Origin: Epichloe hybrida
Lineage: Eukaryota > Ascomycota > Sordariomycetes > Hypocreales > Clavicipitaceae
NCBI GenBank assembly: GCA_019022495.1
Contig: JAFEKR010000138.1
Coordinates: forward strand, 1-22,461
DNA length: 22,461 nucleotides
Direction of reading: 5' to 3'
How positions within the stretch are numbered: position 1 is the stretch's first letter; each line of letters opens with the position of its first letter. Below are positions 1 to 8,555 of the stretch, piece by piece. Under the pieces are notes generated by a model that saw nothing but the letters and a program-made list of their open reading frames with translations, was not told where the DNA came from and searched no databases. Position numbers and translations under genes: made by a program.

Positions 1-1862
1 ATGAGTGATGAGGCGAGCGACTTCTGGAACACCGAGTTGGTCGAGGGGGTGGAGAGGGCCGTTGTGAGGAGCCTGACGGTGGGCATCGACGTGGTTGCGA
101 GGCGGACGAGGTGAGGGGGGGGGAGGGCGAGGATGGACTCGTGGACGGCCTTGTTGGGGCCTTGGATGGAGAGGATGGTGCTGAGAAGGTGGGCGCCGTG
201 GGATTGTATGGCGTACTGGTTGCGGGAGATGGCGTCGTGTTTGGGGTTTGGGTTGGCTTTGGGTTTGGGTTTGGGTTCGGGGTTGGAGTCTGCCTGCTCG
301 GCGGTGAGGCCGCAGAGGGTGAGGACCAGGTCGGCGGGCTGGGAGCCGCAGCCTTGTTTGAGGCCCCTCATGAGTTTGCGGGTTTGGTCGTGGGCGGAGC
401 GGGCGGCGCAGCGCTCGAAGAGGGTTCGCAGGACGTTGAAGCGTGTTTTGGAGACGAGCTGGGGCACCGTGGGGGCGATCTTGTCGGCCGCCTCGATGAG
501 GTCGTCTTTTCCGAGGCGGTTGAGCACTTTGATGGCTGGGTAGCAGGAGATGTCGTTGCGGACGTAGCCTTCCATGCGGGGGAGGAAGAAGTTGCGGTTG
601 AGCTGCTTGAAGATCTTGCCTGGGCAGTGCTGGACGAGCGTCTCGATGAGCCGCGAGCCTATTTGGTCGTAGATCATGCCGTTGATGAACTCGGAGGCCG
701 GGGAGGAGGGGTCTGACAGGGACTTGGGCGCGCCGGGGAGGAGTTGTTGGAGGAGCGATGGTCCGGGGCGCGAGGGCGGAGAGTCGTCGGTGGATGATGG
801 ATCTGCGGTCGTGGTCGTGGCCGTGGCCGTGGCCGTGGCCGTGCTTGCCTTGTCCTTCTTGTCGCCCTTGTTGAGCGTCATGTCCAGCTCGAGGAGGAGC
901 TGGAGCGTGGGGTTGCCGATGGGGTGTTTGGCGAGGACGCGCAGACCGGTGCCGTCCAGGCCGGCCGTGGCGTCGGCGATGATCTTGTTCACGGCGACGG
1001 TGAAGGAGGCCGGGACGACCCTGGCGCCCTTGTTCTGCTCATCTGCGGCCGCGGAGCCGGCGACCGAGATGTTCTCCTTCTTCCTGCTCTTCATGAGCGC
1101 CTGGCCGGACGAGTCGTCGAGCGGTCGGCCGGACAGGACGAGGAGCAGCACGCGCAGGGCGTGGGAGGCGAACCGGTCCGTGATGAGGAAGCTCAGGCTG
1201 CCCTCGAGCTCGTCCAGCGTCGCCAGGAAGAGCTCCTCCATCGAGGCCTCGGGCTTGTGTTCCTCGGCGCTCGCGCCCCGCGTGTCGAGCATGAAGCCGG
1301 CGAGTTCTTGCGTCACGACGCCGGCGGATCGCAGGAAGAGCGCTTCGCAACAGTGGCTCGCGAACCGGTGCTGCACCAGCGACAGGAAATGGCTGCCGAA
1401 TGCTTCGAAGAGGTGCTTCTTCTGGGCCGTGCTGGACAGCTGGATCAGTCTCTCCATCAGCCGCGAGCAGGACTGGCTACTCGCGAGCTTGAGCTCCTTG
1501 CCCAGGGCCTCTTTGAAGACGCTCTGTAGGAATATGTCTCGGTCTTCGGCCGTGGGGAATTGGTTCAGTTCGAGCATCTCGTCTGCTCGTCTGAAATACT
1601 CTTGCTCTTCGTCCGCTAGCATGCCGAAGAATTCCTTCTCCTCGAGCCCATTGTGCTGCTGCTTGTCTTGGTCCTGGTATTGGTATTGGTAGTCCTGATA
1701 GCCTTGTGCGGCGTCGTCATTCGCGCCGTCGTCATGGAAACCCTCGTCTTCGGTACGCTGCCGCTTTGATTCGGAGTCATTGGTGCTGCCGCTGTCTTCG
1801 CATCTCCGCTTGCGCTTTCTTTCCTCGCGCCCAGCGCCGCGTTTGGTCCGTGGCTTCGGCAT
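1..1862 (-). CDS. NOP9: Nucleolar Pumilio-repeat protein NOP9, 3' end cut by the window
   Basis: NOP9 is a nucleolar Pumilio-type RNA-binding protein needed for 18S rRNA maturation in the small ribosomal subunit (family knowledge). The minus-strand frame starts at the ATG ending at 1862 and stays open for 620 codons to the left edge, so the C-terminus is missing. A basic, nuclear-type N-terminus (MPKPRTKRGAGREERKRKRR) leads into a Q/D/Y-rich stretch (residues 53-70). Helical PUF-like repeats follow, for example RFASHCCEALF (about 167), DRFASHALRVLLLVLSG (about 229), HPIGNPTLQLLLELD (about 313) and, after a linker, DQIGSRLIETLVQHCPG. Two low-complexity linkers interrupt the repeats: a Thr/Ala run (about 341-352) and a KP/NP-rich run encoded near 243-285. 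No intron is needed in the visible part. The frame and repeats make the identification secure; the family's usual length of roughly 650-750 residues suggests only a small part is lost. Confidence 0.9.
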   Translation of the reverse strand, partial: MPKPRTKRGAGREERKRKRRCEDSGSTNDSESKRQRTEDEGFHDDGANDDAAQGYQDYQYQYQDQDKQQHNGLEEKEFFGMLADEEQEYFRRADEMLELNQFPTAEDRDIFLQSVFKEALGKELKLASSQSCSRLMERLIQLSSTAQKKHLFEAFGSHFLSLVQHRFASHCCEALFLRSAGVVTQELAGFMLDTRGASAEEHKPEASMEELFLATLDELEGSLSFLITDRFASHALRVLLLVLSGRPLDDSSGQALMKSRKKENISVAGSAAADEQNKGARVVPASFTVAVNKIIADATAGLDGTGLRVLAKHPIGNPTLQLLLELDMTLNKGDKKDKASTATATATATTTTADPSSTDDSPPSRPGPSLLQQLLPGAPKSLSDPSSPASEFINGMIYDQIGSRLIETLVQHCPGKIFKQLNRNFFLPRMEGYVRNDISCYPAIKVLNRLGKDDLIEAADKIAPTVPQLVSKTRFNVLRTLFERCAARSAHDQTRKLMRGLKQGCGSQPADLVLTLCGLTAEQADSNPEPKPKPKANPNPKHDAISRNQYAIQSHGAHLLSTILSIQGPNKAVHESILALPPPHLVRLATTSMPTVRLLTTALSTPSTNSVFQKSLASSL

Positions 1863-2238
1863 TGTGATTGGAACTCTAGCCTGGTTGACAAGAACATCCG
1901 TGGCTCGGCAGCCTGGATCTACGTTGAGTGAAGGAGCAAAATATGGAGTCTCCAACTTTTTTTTTTTCTCTCGTTGGCGGCCGATAAGGTCTAATCGGTG
2001 TGTCCCCACCTAGATCTCTCGGCACTACGGATTACAGTACATGTAATCCGTACTCTGTATGTACTCCGTACTCTTTAGTATTCATGTACACACCAACAAT
2101 ATATGCACTCCTTCTTCAATTGAGAATCATGGCTGAAAATCTTGGCTTTTTCCAGCGTCCAATTAGTGCAATGCGCCATCTTGTAACGTGCTCAGCTTCG
2201 TATCCCATCATTCCTCACATCTATACTTTTTTACTCGT
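1863..2238. promoter_or_regulatory. Spacer with the NOP9 promoter and decarboxylase 3' end
   Basis: This 376-bp spacer separates two genes that both read leftwards, so it should hold the NOP9 promoter and the 3' untranslated region and terminator of the upstream decarboxylase. It contains a T-run at about 1957-1970 and a strong inverted repeat at 2026-2052 (listed separately), followed by further TACTCCGTAC-like half-sites up to about 2080. No convincing reading frame lies inside it. Confidence 0.5.
2026..2052. repeat. Perfect 11-bp inverted repeat of the TACGGA...TCCGTA type
   Basis: The left arm TACGGATTACA (2026-2036) and right arm TGTAATCCGTA (2042-2052) are exact reverse complements around a 5-base spacer. 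It lies about 165 bp upstream of the NOP9 start. Related inverted repeats are at 4733-4748 and 17728-17751. It could be a hairpin in RNA, a dyad protein-binding site, or a dispersed short repeat of the genome. Confidence 0.8.
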
Positions 2239-4012
2239 CTAGTTTTGGTGGGCAACTTCTGGAGCAAGCTCCTCCAAGGCTTTCGTCAAGCCTTCGACGG
2301 TCCCCGGCAACGTTTGCACATTCACCACAACGCGCAAGAAATGCCCGACATCTCCCGGGGCGTAATCCACCATGAATCCTCTGCTGATGAGCTTTTCGAC
2401 AATCTTCTTTGTCCGGCCAGTGTTCACCGCTGCATCATTCGACAAGTCGCCGTTGGGCGCGTAGTAGAAACACACTTGCAGACAGGGAGGTGGATCCGTT
2501 GATACCATGACAAAGTTGCCCGTCTGCTGGACCGACTTGTACAGGTGCGACGCCATGTCGAAGGCGTGGTCAACCTGCTTCTCGAACCCGTCGGCGCCGT
2601 AGTACAGCCATGCCAGCGCGACTTTCAAGCTGTCTCCGCGACGGCCGCACTGCAAAGTGAGATCGGCCAAGTCCCAAGTCTCCTCGTTGGCGTTGGTATG
2701 GAAGAGATATCCCGCCGCAGTGCTGTTGGCCTTGTTGAATATGCTCATGTCCGGGCCGAGTAAGAAGGAGCAGGTTGTGGGAGCATTCATCATCTTGTGA
2801 GGGTTGATGGTGATGGTGTCGGCCAGATGGGATCCGTTCATCTTGGACTTGTGCTTGGCGGAAAGCACAACGGGTCCACCCCAGCTCGCGTCGATGTGCA
2901 TCCAGATTCCGAATTCTTTGCAGATAGCTGAGATGTCTTCGAACGGGTCGTAGGATCCTCGAACTGTAGAACCAGCCGTCGTGTTGACATAGAGAGGTGT
3001 TTTTCCCTCGTCCTTGGCACGAACAATCTGTTGGCGAAGCGCATCTGCCCTCATGCTTCCGCCGTTGTCGACAGGTACCTTGCACACGTTGGCGGAACCG
3101 ATTCCGCAGATCATGGCGCTCTTCTCAACGGAATAGTGGCCATGGGCACTGGTGAATACAACAAAGTCATATTTTCTTCCGTTGCCTTCCGTCTTGGTAT
3201 CTGGGTATAGGGTGTTTCGAGCAACTACGAGGGAGGTGAGGTTGGAGGAGCTGCCGCCCTGGCAGGTTATACCACCGGCCCTTGGACCAACGAGGCCGAA
3301 TTTGTTGGCGAGTGCGCGTGCGGTTGTCTTCTCGATGATGGTCAGCGCTGGCGAGACCTGATACACGTGCACCTGCTCGTCATCTGATTAGCGAATGTTG
3401 TGGGAGCAAAATCATGACATCTCTGGCAGGGAAAAAAACTGTTATGTGACCAGCGTACGTTGGTATTGAGAACCGACAGCACAATATCTGAGATGACGCC
3501 GACCTGAAGACGAGTCAATACTTGTTTTGTAAGTCAAGAGATGAGAGTCATGACGTCTTGATAGACGAACCGGGCTGTTGCTGGCGTAGAGCTTGTCCAT
3601 GAAGCCCTGGTCCCAGGTGTTGACACTGTACTTGAGTACATTGGCGATGCCCTCCAAAAGTCCTTGTCGCCCTTGGCCCTCGGCTGGTAAAAGGAAGTTG
3701 AGCTGCGTGGCAAGTTGTTCAGGCTTGACATTCTCTACGAGCACGTTATGGGAATTTCCTGCGGCGTCAACTGGCAGACGGCCGGTTTGCCGGTGGGCGG
3801 CAGCATCGTCAGCAGCTTTGACAAACGGCACGATTAAGTCACGCACGGCCAACAAAAGCTTTTCCGAACAAGTCAGCTCACCATCAATCATTTTGGTATA
3901 GAAGCAAGACTTGGATCAAAGACAAGCCACATACATCATTCAGTTCCTCGGCTCTGCGCAACGGAGGCACGGAGCCATTAGCCGCATGGCCCTTGGTGGC
4001 TGAAACAGACAT
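2239..4012 (-). CDS. PLP-dependent group II decarboxylase, glutamate decarboxylase-like
   Basis: Predicted to remove the alpha-carboxyl group of an acidic amino acid (glutamate to GABA, or cysteine sulfinate) in the cytosol using pyridoxal phosphate. Four exons on the minus strand give 514 residues: 4012-3935, 3858-3571, 3503-3459 and 3372-2239, all introns phase 0 and 67-86 nt long. The first acceptor is AAAAG and the second intron begins GTTCGT. Exon 3 is only 45 nt (VGVISDIVLSVLNTN) but is required to join the conserved core. Seen motifs: HYS with the expected PLP-stacking His at about 216, HIDASWGG with the PLP-nitrogen Asp at about 298, and NPHKMM with the PLP lysine at about 330. The NPHKMM motif and length match the animal-type GAD/cysteine-sulfinate decarboxylase branch rather than plant or bacterial GAD. 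Substrate cannot be decided from sequence alone. The start ATG follows a purine/pyrimidine-rich leader and gives the expected short N-terminus. Confidence 0.88.
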
Positions 4013-4380
4013 TTTTTTCTTTTTGCCTCTTTCTCGGTCTTGCTGTAGGGTAGGGGGTAGGGTAGAATATGGTTGAGCGGGAGGAGAAGAAGAGATTGAC
4101 GTGTGGGGTTTAATAAGGCTGATGAATGAATGAAGTCGACTGTTGTGCTCGAGTCTAGGAAAGTGGGATGTAACATGGAGAACAGAGGCCAGAAAGACGG
4201 AAAGGACAGGAAACGAAAGAGGGAATGAGGGAATACAGACTAGTCTACGGACGTACAAAGAGGGCGGACGGATCAGGGAAGGATCAAGGACGGACGGCGA
4301 GATTGAACCCGCAAAAAGTGGCGCCAAGTGGTTGTTGGCCAGGCACGCCTTTGAGTCTGTTGAGTCTGAATGCGCTCATT

Positions 4381-4460
4381 GCAAGTTGTTGCGGGTTATT
4401 GCAGGTTTTTGCAAGTTGTTGCAGGTTTTTGCAGGTTGTTGCAAGTTGCTGCAGGTCGTT
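4381..4460. repeat. 10-bp minisatellite, 8 copies (consensus GCARGTTKTT)
   Basis: Eight consecutive 10-base units start with GC and keep the frame exactly (GCAAGTTGTT, GCGGGTTATT, GCAGGTTTTT and so on). Copies differ at two to four positions, so the array is diverged and not a recent slippage product. It lies about 370-450 bp upstream of the decarboxylase start. It could encode a run of peptides in several frames, but no supported gene uses it. Confidence 0.85.
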
Positions 4461-4732
4461 GCCATTGGGATGCGGAATATCCGATCGCCGGCCGCCGACC
4501 ACCGGCCTATTCAAAGTCGATGAGAGAAAGCACGCCGGATACGGCTCTGAGCAGAAAAGCCGGCAAGAGCACCATTGCTCCTGCTGGAGCTGCTGGAGGA
4601 TTTATTTGTCTCTTCTCGCCATAGCCCAGATGGCCCTGGTTCGTCGGCATCAGATTCAGCCTGCGTTCCTTTTTCTCAAACAACATCCAAGGTCGAATGG
4701 TATGTATGTATTTGGGACCCTTGGAAAGAACA

Positions 4733-4748
4733 TACGGACTGCTCCGTA
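4733..4748. repeat. TACGGA-N4-TCCGTA inverted repeat
   Basis: The arms TACGGA (4733-4738) and TCCGTA (4743-4748) are exact reverse complements around CTGC. It has the same arm core and spacer length as the dyad at 17728-17751. Confidence 0.6.
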
Positions 4749-4793
4749 CACGAGATGAAAAAGCACTTTTTGGAGAATTAAGAGATCCACCTT

Positions 4794-4826
4794 CCGCATG
4801 TGTGCCGCATGTATGCCGCATGTATG
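4794..4826. repeat. 11-bp tandem repeat, 3 copies (CCGCATGTRTG)
   Basis: Three adjacent 11-base units, CCGCATGTGTG then twice CCGCATGTATG, are followed by further GCATG words up to about 4856. It lies in the decarboxylase/Ras spacer and has no coding use that can be supported. Confidence 0.75.
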
Positions 4827-5262
4827 CATGGTCTGCATGGTGGTGTGTGTGCATGTGATTGCGAGCCCACGACACATGGGCGGGACAGTTCCTATCGATA
4901 AGAGATGAGATGAGATCAGGCGGACAACTATGTACATATGTACAAGCCACACGCTGAGGTATCGGCCAGTTTCCCGAAAAAAACCAAAAAAAAACCCCCC
5001 AAAAAAAAACCGCTTACTCACGACTCTGGTCCAAACAGGAATTTCTGTCAATTCCCGGCTATTTGCTATTTGATGAGACAGCTTGCCCGCACAGACTAGA
5101 CCCAGGCCCCCTTTTCTGCCACCGGGGGGGGGAAATGGAATGTCTTTTGCTTTTTACGCTGCTTTGACCGACCGTCCGTCTCGTGAATCCCATGGATCCC
5201 ATGCTCGTGCCGTCAGATCTCGCCTGCACAACTTCTCGCCTAGTGGGCCTAGTTGATAAGTA

Positions 5263-5304
5263 GTGGGTGGGTCACTGGTGGGTGGGTCACTGGTGGGTGG
5301 TGGG
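5263..5304. repeat. 15-bp tandem repeat, 2.8 copies (GTGGGTGGGTCACTG)
   Basis: Two exact copies of GTGGGTGGGTCACTG (5263-5277 and 5278-5292) are followed by a partial third copy (5293-5304). It is G-rich on the plus strand and lies about 790 bp upstream of the Ras-like start. Confidence 0.8.
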
Positions 5305-5570
5305 TTGTGTGTGTACAATGTAATCCCGTAGGGCCGCCGTGGCGCGCGCGCTGACTCATCTCTTCATCACCCGATTGAACAACTTTCGGTATCAAGGCAT
5401 CAATCAGTCCGGCAAGTGCGAATTGCGGGGCACGGATTAGCATGGATTCGTCAGGACGGGTTACTGTGTTACAATCTGCACAGCTACGTCGCATTGAAGG
5501 CGTCCCGACCGGCCGTTTTTATATGTACTCGCTCCTTCTCTCCCTTGACTTCTCGCATTCCCCAGCCGCG

Positions 5571-5632
5571 CCTTGCCTTGCCTTACCTTGCCTTGTCCTC
5601 CTGCACCTTTCCCGCCTTTCCCGCCTTTCCCA
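5571..5632 (+). promoter_or_regulatory. Pyrimidine-rich arrays in the Ras-like promoter/leader
   Basis: CCTTG units (5571-5595) are followed by three 9-base CCTTTCCCG-type units (5606-5632). Such plus-strand pyrimidine tracts commonly mark core promoters and transcription starts in filamentous ascomycetes, so a start just downstream is likely. The exact start site cannot be read from sequence. Confidence 0.5.
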
Positions 5633-6094
5633 TTCAGTGTGAATTGTGAATTGCCTCTCGCCAGATCTTAGCGTAAGCGGCGTAGCAAGTCTTCTGGGTT
5701 TCTTTGGGTTTCTGTGTCGCGATTTACGCTTAAGAGCTTGCCGAATACTGTCTCGTGTCCTTTTCCCTTGCATCATTATTCTTCTTTTCTTACCGCTGCC
5801 TCAAGGTCCCCTTTGTCGAGCCACAGCAGCCTACACCAGGTATTTGCGCCCAATTTGTGCAGCAAAGACAACTTTTTGTCCTATCTAGACAGAGACGAAC
5901 TACACGGTCAGATCGAGGCCGTCATTTTAAGCTAGTCAGCCGCCTTTGCCCTCCGCGCGGCCCTGCGACGACGCCGAGGCCGGAAACTTTGGGCAGATCG
6001 ATTCGCGCATATTAATTACTTGGTCTCCGCACAACCACAGCCACGAAAGAACCAAGCCCAGGCCGTTTCCTAGGTGTCCCTGTGAACTCTCGCC

Positions 6095-6901
6095 ATGTCT
6101 TCTCAGCTGGAGCAGAGACCAGCTGTGCCCATCTCCATCACCATCTGTGGTGACGGCGGTTGCGGAAAGTCGTCCATTACCCTGCGCCTGGTCCGTTCGC
6201 AATGGACGTCCGAGTATGACCCCACGATCGAAGACTCCTACAGCGTCACTCGTCGCATCGACGGAACAACGTACCATCTTTCTCTGACAGACACGGCCGG
6301 CCAGGAAGAGTACCGGGGCATGTGGGCGTCCTCGAACCTCGGCGCCGATGCTTTCCTCATGGTATACGACATCACGTCGCGCGATTCGCTCGAAGCCCTG
6401 CAATACTTTGACGATCTCATCGACATGGAGGCCGAAACTCGCCTGGACAACGCGGAACGCGCGCGCAAAGCAGGTGTCAACCCAGGCCATGCCAACACCG
6501 GCAGCGGGAGTGGATCAAGAACAGTTCTTCCTGTCAAGATTGTAGCCGGAAACAAGTGCGATCTCCAAGAGAGCAGGCACGTCCCCGCCGCCATGGGCCT
6601 CGACTGGGCGCGCAAACGAGGATGCGGCTTCATGGAGACGAGTGCCCGGTTGGAAGTCAACATCGAGGAGACGTTTGCCCTCATTGTCCGCCGTGTAGTG
6701 GAGAGACGACGACTTGCCGAGATGGGCGTACTGGACAACACGGAGATGAACGCGCGGGGCATGACCAAGCCGCTCACGCCTCTCCCGACCGATAGCGAAA
6801 GTGAAAAGAGAGCGCCGGGCCTAAGGGGTCCGAATTCGAATGGCGAAACACGCGTTGGTCGTGGCCAAGGCGCCTTCTGGAAGAAGCTGCGGTGCTGGTA
6901 A
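6095..6901 (+). CDS. Ras-family small GTPase with inserted loop and no CAAX box
   Basis: Predicted GTP-binding switch protein of the Ras family; 268 residues in one uninterrupted exon. Seen motifs: P-loop GDGGCGKS (19-26), switch I YDPTIEDSY (41-49), switch II DTAGQEEY (66-73, the Gln matching Ras Q61 is Q70), NKCD (153-156) and ETSA (181-184). The residues matching Ras G12 and G13 are G21 and G22, so the site is wild-type-like. Compared with Ras, about 28 residues are inserted before NKCD (Gly/Ser-rich around 127-142), and a tail of about 60 residues ends KKLRCW. There is no CAAX motif, so ordinary farnesylation is not predicted. Switch II continues RGMW instead of the SAMR of Ras. The start gives a normal lead-in to the P-loop. 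Which Ras subfamily it belongs to is not decided here. Confidence 0.85.
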   Translation: MSSQLEQRPAVPISITICGDGGCGKSSITLRLVRSQWTSEYDPTIEDSYSVTRRIDGTTYHLSLTDTAGQEEYRGMWASSNLGADAFLMVYDITSRDSLEALQYFDDLIDMEAETRLDNAERARKAGVNPGHANTGSGSGSRTVLPVKIVAGNKCDLQESRHVPAAMGLDWARKRGCGFMETSARLEVNIEETFALIVRRVVERRRLAEMGVLDNTEMNARGMTKPLTPLPTDSESEKRAPGLRGPNSNGETRVGRGQGAFWKKLRCW

Positions 6902-8278
6902 AGGATTTGGCTCGGCCTGCCTCCTCCCCCAACGAACCAAACCAAACCAGACCAGACCAAACCAAAGAAAAAAAAAAAGAAAAAAAGAGGCTGATATGAG
7001 ATATGTCAAGCGTGGAGCGCTGCTCGCCTATGTTTGTTTTCTCACTTCCATTCCGGGCATATATACCACGCCACGTTGGCCACATTTCCGCCTTTTCCCA
7101 TGTACCCCGGACATGTACGAAACCCGGCTTCCCCGGAGTTTGATTCTTTTACACATTAAGTGAAAAACCTACTTTCACTTTTCTGTCCATTTTTGAATAT
7201 TTCGGGCCGGCGGGCTTCCACCCATGTGGATATATACCATATTGCTGGGGCGTCGGGGGATTTCGCAGAAAAAAAAACCCAAATTCACGGGCGGATATCC
7301 CGTGGAGTTTTGATATCATGGTGCGAATATTGGATCAAGTGTTTAGTTTCTGGCTCAGGGACGGGTTCGGCTTTGGTTCACAAGAGCGGACATGGCGTGG
7401 AATTGGGTGGGAAGGGGGGAGGGTAGCTTTTGAGCTGAGCCTCCAAGACCTTGGTTCTTATGAGCTCAACATGAGTGATGAATGCATGGTGAAGAGTGTA
7501 TCGTTTCTTGAATAGGATTCCAACATGTCGGTTCAATATGCCTCGGGGACGGTGTTCGCCGAAGAGGCTTCGAACTTGTAGGGCACGCACGTTAGTTTGC
7601 GGTCGTTTATGCAGGACCAAGTACGAGTTGTCATGCTACGAGGTTCAGCAGGCTTTTGTTATTCGGCATGGAATGCCACGAGCTTTGCACCACACTACAC
7701 TACATACTACACCAACGGGAGCTGTCGTGAACCGAGCACTTTGACATTCTGATTCCGATGCGACTTGGGCACCAACTTTACTTATATCTAGACATTCCCC
7801 CCACGACAACTCCGGGAAAAGCCCACTCGTGTCTCGTCTGATGGTCTCAACCTCGTCTCTGAAGCACGCCTCCGTTTCATCGCGTTTGGGGCCTTGGTCT
7901 GGATTTTCCTCGAGTCCAAGAAAGCTCTGGGGACCGGAACCCATGATCCCAAGCTGACTCCGTCGTCCCTTTTTTTCCGTGCACTGTCCGTCTCACTCCC
8001 CTGCTTGTCCAATTGTCCGATGTAGCAGGTCATTCATGGGTAAGAATTGGCTTGTCGCAAGATTGCAAATAAATGCATTTGGGATGACGCTCCTCCAGCA
8101 TTTCCCCCCTGGCCTTTTCTCGTCCAGCGTATGTATATATCTCGGTCTATCCCTCCGCCAACTCCCGTCTTCTCAATCAAATCGTCGGCTTGATAACAAA
8201 CACCCATCTCTAAATCACGTTCTGTATTTCTACCAATCTTTCCCCAAAGCTGCATTAAACAATACCCACTTCTCCACC
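6902..8278. other. 1.4-kb gene-free spacer
   Basis: This stretch should hold the 3' end of the Ras-like gene and the promoter of the small secreted-protein gene. Just after the Ras stop there is an AACCAAACCAGACC-type tract and an A-rich run (about 6935-6985). Two ATATATACCA words occur at about 7060 and 7231. Short open frames exist on both strands (for example 7645-7944 minus), but none shows family features, splice-linked extension or a good coding pattern. I see no RNA gene here. Confidence 0.5.
8131..8140 (+). promoter_or_regulatory. TATA-like element upstream of the small secreted-protein gene
   Basis: The word ATGTATATAT contains TATATAT at 8134-8140, about 140 bp before the ATG at 8279. 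The leader that follows is C/A/T-rich, ending in ACTTCTCCACC directly before the ATG, which is typical of well-expressed fungal genes. Expression level is inferred, not shown. Confidence 0.45.
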
Positions 8279-8555
8279 ATGAAGTTTGTCGCCCTTACCC
8301 TCTTGGCCGTAGCCACTGCCGTCATGGCCGCTCCCCAGAGTAGGTTCCCCATCCCGAGTAAATATCGCAACGAGAAAAAAAAAAGGGGGGGGGCATCATG
8401 ACTGACAATAGACAGCCGAAAAAGACGACCTCTTTATCCGCCAAGAATTCGTCGTCGACACTCAGCTCCCTACCATGACCGACAAGCAGGGCAACGTCGT
8501 CCCCTTCGACGTCAATGGCGTGAACATGGACGACACGGACGGTGACGTCGAGTAA
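8279..8555 (+). CDS. Small secreted acidic protein, 66 aa, no cysteine, unknown function
   Basis: Two exons (8279-8339 and 8416-8555) join in phase 1 across a 76-nt intron with donor GTAGGT, branch-like CTGAC and acceptor ACAG, giving 66 residues. Residues 1-18 form a clear signal peptide (MKFVALTLLAVATAVMAA), so the product should enter the secretory pathway with cleavage near Ala-Ala-Pro. The mature part is about 48 residues, free of cysteine, acidic, and ends DDTDGDVE. It contains FIRQEFVVDTQLPT and GNVVPFDVNGV, which I do not recognise. Without splicing the frame would end in a Lys/Arg/Gly-rich tail read from the intron's A/G run, which is unlikely. No homolog or function can be named; a cell-surface or effector-like role is only a possibility from size and secretion. 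Confidence 0.72.

Larger units (their letters stand above)
4013..6094. promoter_or_regulatory. 2.1-kb divergent promoter region between decarboxylase and Ras-like gene
   Basis: No convincing gene was found in this spacer. It must carry the promoters of the decarboxylase (leftward) and the Ras-like GTPase (rightward). It is unusually rich in short tandem arrays: a 10-bp array at 4381-4460, an 11-bp array at 4794-4826, a 15-bp array at 5263-5304, a CCTTG array at 5571-5595 and a 9-bp CCTTTCCCG array at 5606-5632. It also has long A and C homopolymers at about 4978-5011 and a TACGGA dyad at 4733-4748. The pyrimidine-rich block from about 5520 to 5640 is typical of fungal core promoters and probably belongs to the Ras-like gene, which would then have a leader of about 450 nt. 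Confidence 0.5.

Noticed and set aside
243..285. TTTGGGT repeats resembling telomeric DNA
   Set aside because: They lie in the NOP9 frame and encode a Lys-Pro/Asn-Pro linker on the minus strand; the unit is not the fungal telomere TTAGGG.
676..1692. 338-residue plus-strand open frame opposite NOP9, and smaller ones at 111-716 and 924-1529
   Set aside because: They are antisense shadows of the NOP9 coding strand, caused by its GC-rich third positions; they show no domain and the minus frame is clearly Pumilio-like.
4290..4330. TRNA-like T-loop word GGGTTCAATC on the minus strand
   Set aside because: The flanking bases do not form a 5-bp T-stem, and no matching acceptor, D or anticodon arm was found.
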